Shown in pieces: positions 63,832-64,000 of a stretch of 64,000 nt of DNA (the stretch's first letter is position 1; each line of letters starts with the position of its first letter). The notes below the pieces were generated by a model. The model had not been told where the DNA came from, made no database searches, and saw only the letters and a program-made list of their open reading frames with translations. Origin of the DNA: Desulfomicrobium apsheronum. Lineage in GTDB: Bacteria; Desulfobacterota; Desulfovibrionia; Desulfovibrionales; Desulfomicrobiaceae. The stretch covers positions 61,800 to 125,799 of the forward strand of contig NZ_FORX01000013.1 of NCBI RefSeq assembly GCF_900114115.1. Direction: 5' to 3'. The position numbers were made by a program, and so were the translations under genes.

Positions 63832-64000
63832 GGTTCTTCGACGTTTAATGTGGAATTCATGAAGCCACCAAGACCTGAATCGGAGCCGCGATCAGGTAGA
63901 CCATGGTGATGAAGTTCTCCACATTTCGGTATCCTCGGGCTCTGGCTCTCGCCGCCTGGAAAAGGCCATTGTAGCCTTCAAGCCTCGCATTGGTGTGCAA
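63832..64000 (-). mobile_element. ISL3-family insertion sequence, copy 2 (cut by window edge)
   Basis: The inverted repeat GGTTCTTCGACGTTTAATGT at 63832 begins an element with the same orientation as copy 1. Over the 169 visible bases only about four positions differ from copy 1, so the two are recent duplicates. Its right end is outside the window. Confidence 0.88.
63857..64000 (-). CDS. ISL3 transposase C-terminus (partial)
   Basis: The last 47 codons of the transposase are visible, ending IQVLVAS; copy 1 ends IQVLVTS. The frame is open to the window edge. Whether this copy lacks the in-frame TGA of copy 1 cannot be seen. If it is intact it could supply transposase for both copies. Confidence 0.8.
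   Translation of the reverse strand: MHTNARLEGYNGLFQAARARARGYRNVENFITMVYLIAAPIQVLVAS

Overview
The window looks like the chromosome of a Desulfovibrionales-type sulfate reducer (Desulfomicrobium/Desulfovibrio relatives). This is an inference from gene content, not a database match: anaerobic corrinoid synthesis genes (cbiD, cbiET, cobM-cbiG, cobJ), lactate oxidation by flavin/Fe-S/LUD-domain enzymes with a sigma-54 promoter, futalosine-route menaquinone synthesis (mqnC), and a large surface-polysaccharide locus. The first 43 kb are uniformly GC-rich, short-spaced and often translationally coupled. The polysaccharide region is a mosaic, and from about 58.1 kb it becomes extremely AT-rich and carries insertion sequences.

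Layout. 1-4605: end of a cobalamin operon with overlapping genes. 4633-4754: a long imperfect palindrome. 4781-8016: a glycosyltransferase and a diguanylate cyclase. 8105-11036: TRAP transporter dctPQM, divergent from a fused FAD/Fe-S D-lactate dehydrogenase-like gene (11322-14135). 14235-15328: a cupin lipoprotein and a HEAT-repeat protein. 15456-18278: sigma-54 promoter and lutC/lutB-like L-lactate oxidation genes. 18531-21767: two thiol-disulfide relay membrane proteins. 21804-25729: GIY-YIG, TrhA/hemolysin III, NYN, M24 peptidase and MqnC, all on the minus strand. 25906-29258: YkgJ-like, DnaJ, LolA and MFS. 29304-36928: a long minus-strand series including PilZ, panBDC, an ABC-F protein, a Zn-peptidase, a SagB-type nitroreductase and an AI-2E transporter. 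37180-39069: acyl-CoA synthetase.

39178-64000 is a Wzx/Wzy-type capsule or exopolysaccharide locus: O-antigen-ligase-like protein, a TPR-like protein, Wzc tyrosine kinase, Wza exporter, two FecR-like paralogs, a CpsB-type phosphatase, a WbaP/WcaJ-type initiating transferase, Wzx flippase, pseB-pseC-pseF-pseG-pseI (CMP-pseudaminic acid), a KpsC/KpsS-like transferase, an ISL3-family IS, Wzy polymerase and a GT4 glycosyltransferase, ending in a second ISL3 copy cut by the window edge.

How the genes work together: WbaP loads the first sugar on undecaprenyl phosphate, the glycosyltransferases (probably including a pseudaminic acid transferase) extend it, Wzx flips it, Wzy polymerises it, and Wzc/Wza with the phosphatase control length and export. 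The most unusual features are: a PseG fused to a degenerate GNAT segment and a formyltransferase-like domain, with no separate PseH in the cluster; direct ISL3 copies bracketing wzy and a glycosyltransferase, the left copy abutting the wzy start codon; heptamer-like inverted repeats, one block translated inside cbiT and another tied to a tandem duplication of the dnaJ 3' end; and a pair of FecR-like paralogs with a shared acidic C-terminal tail.
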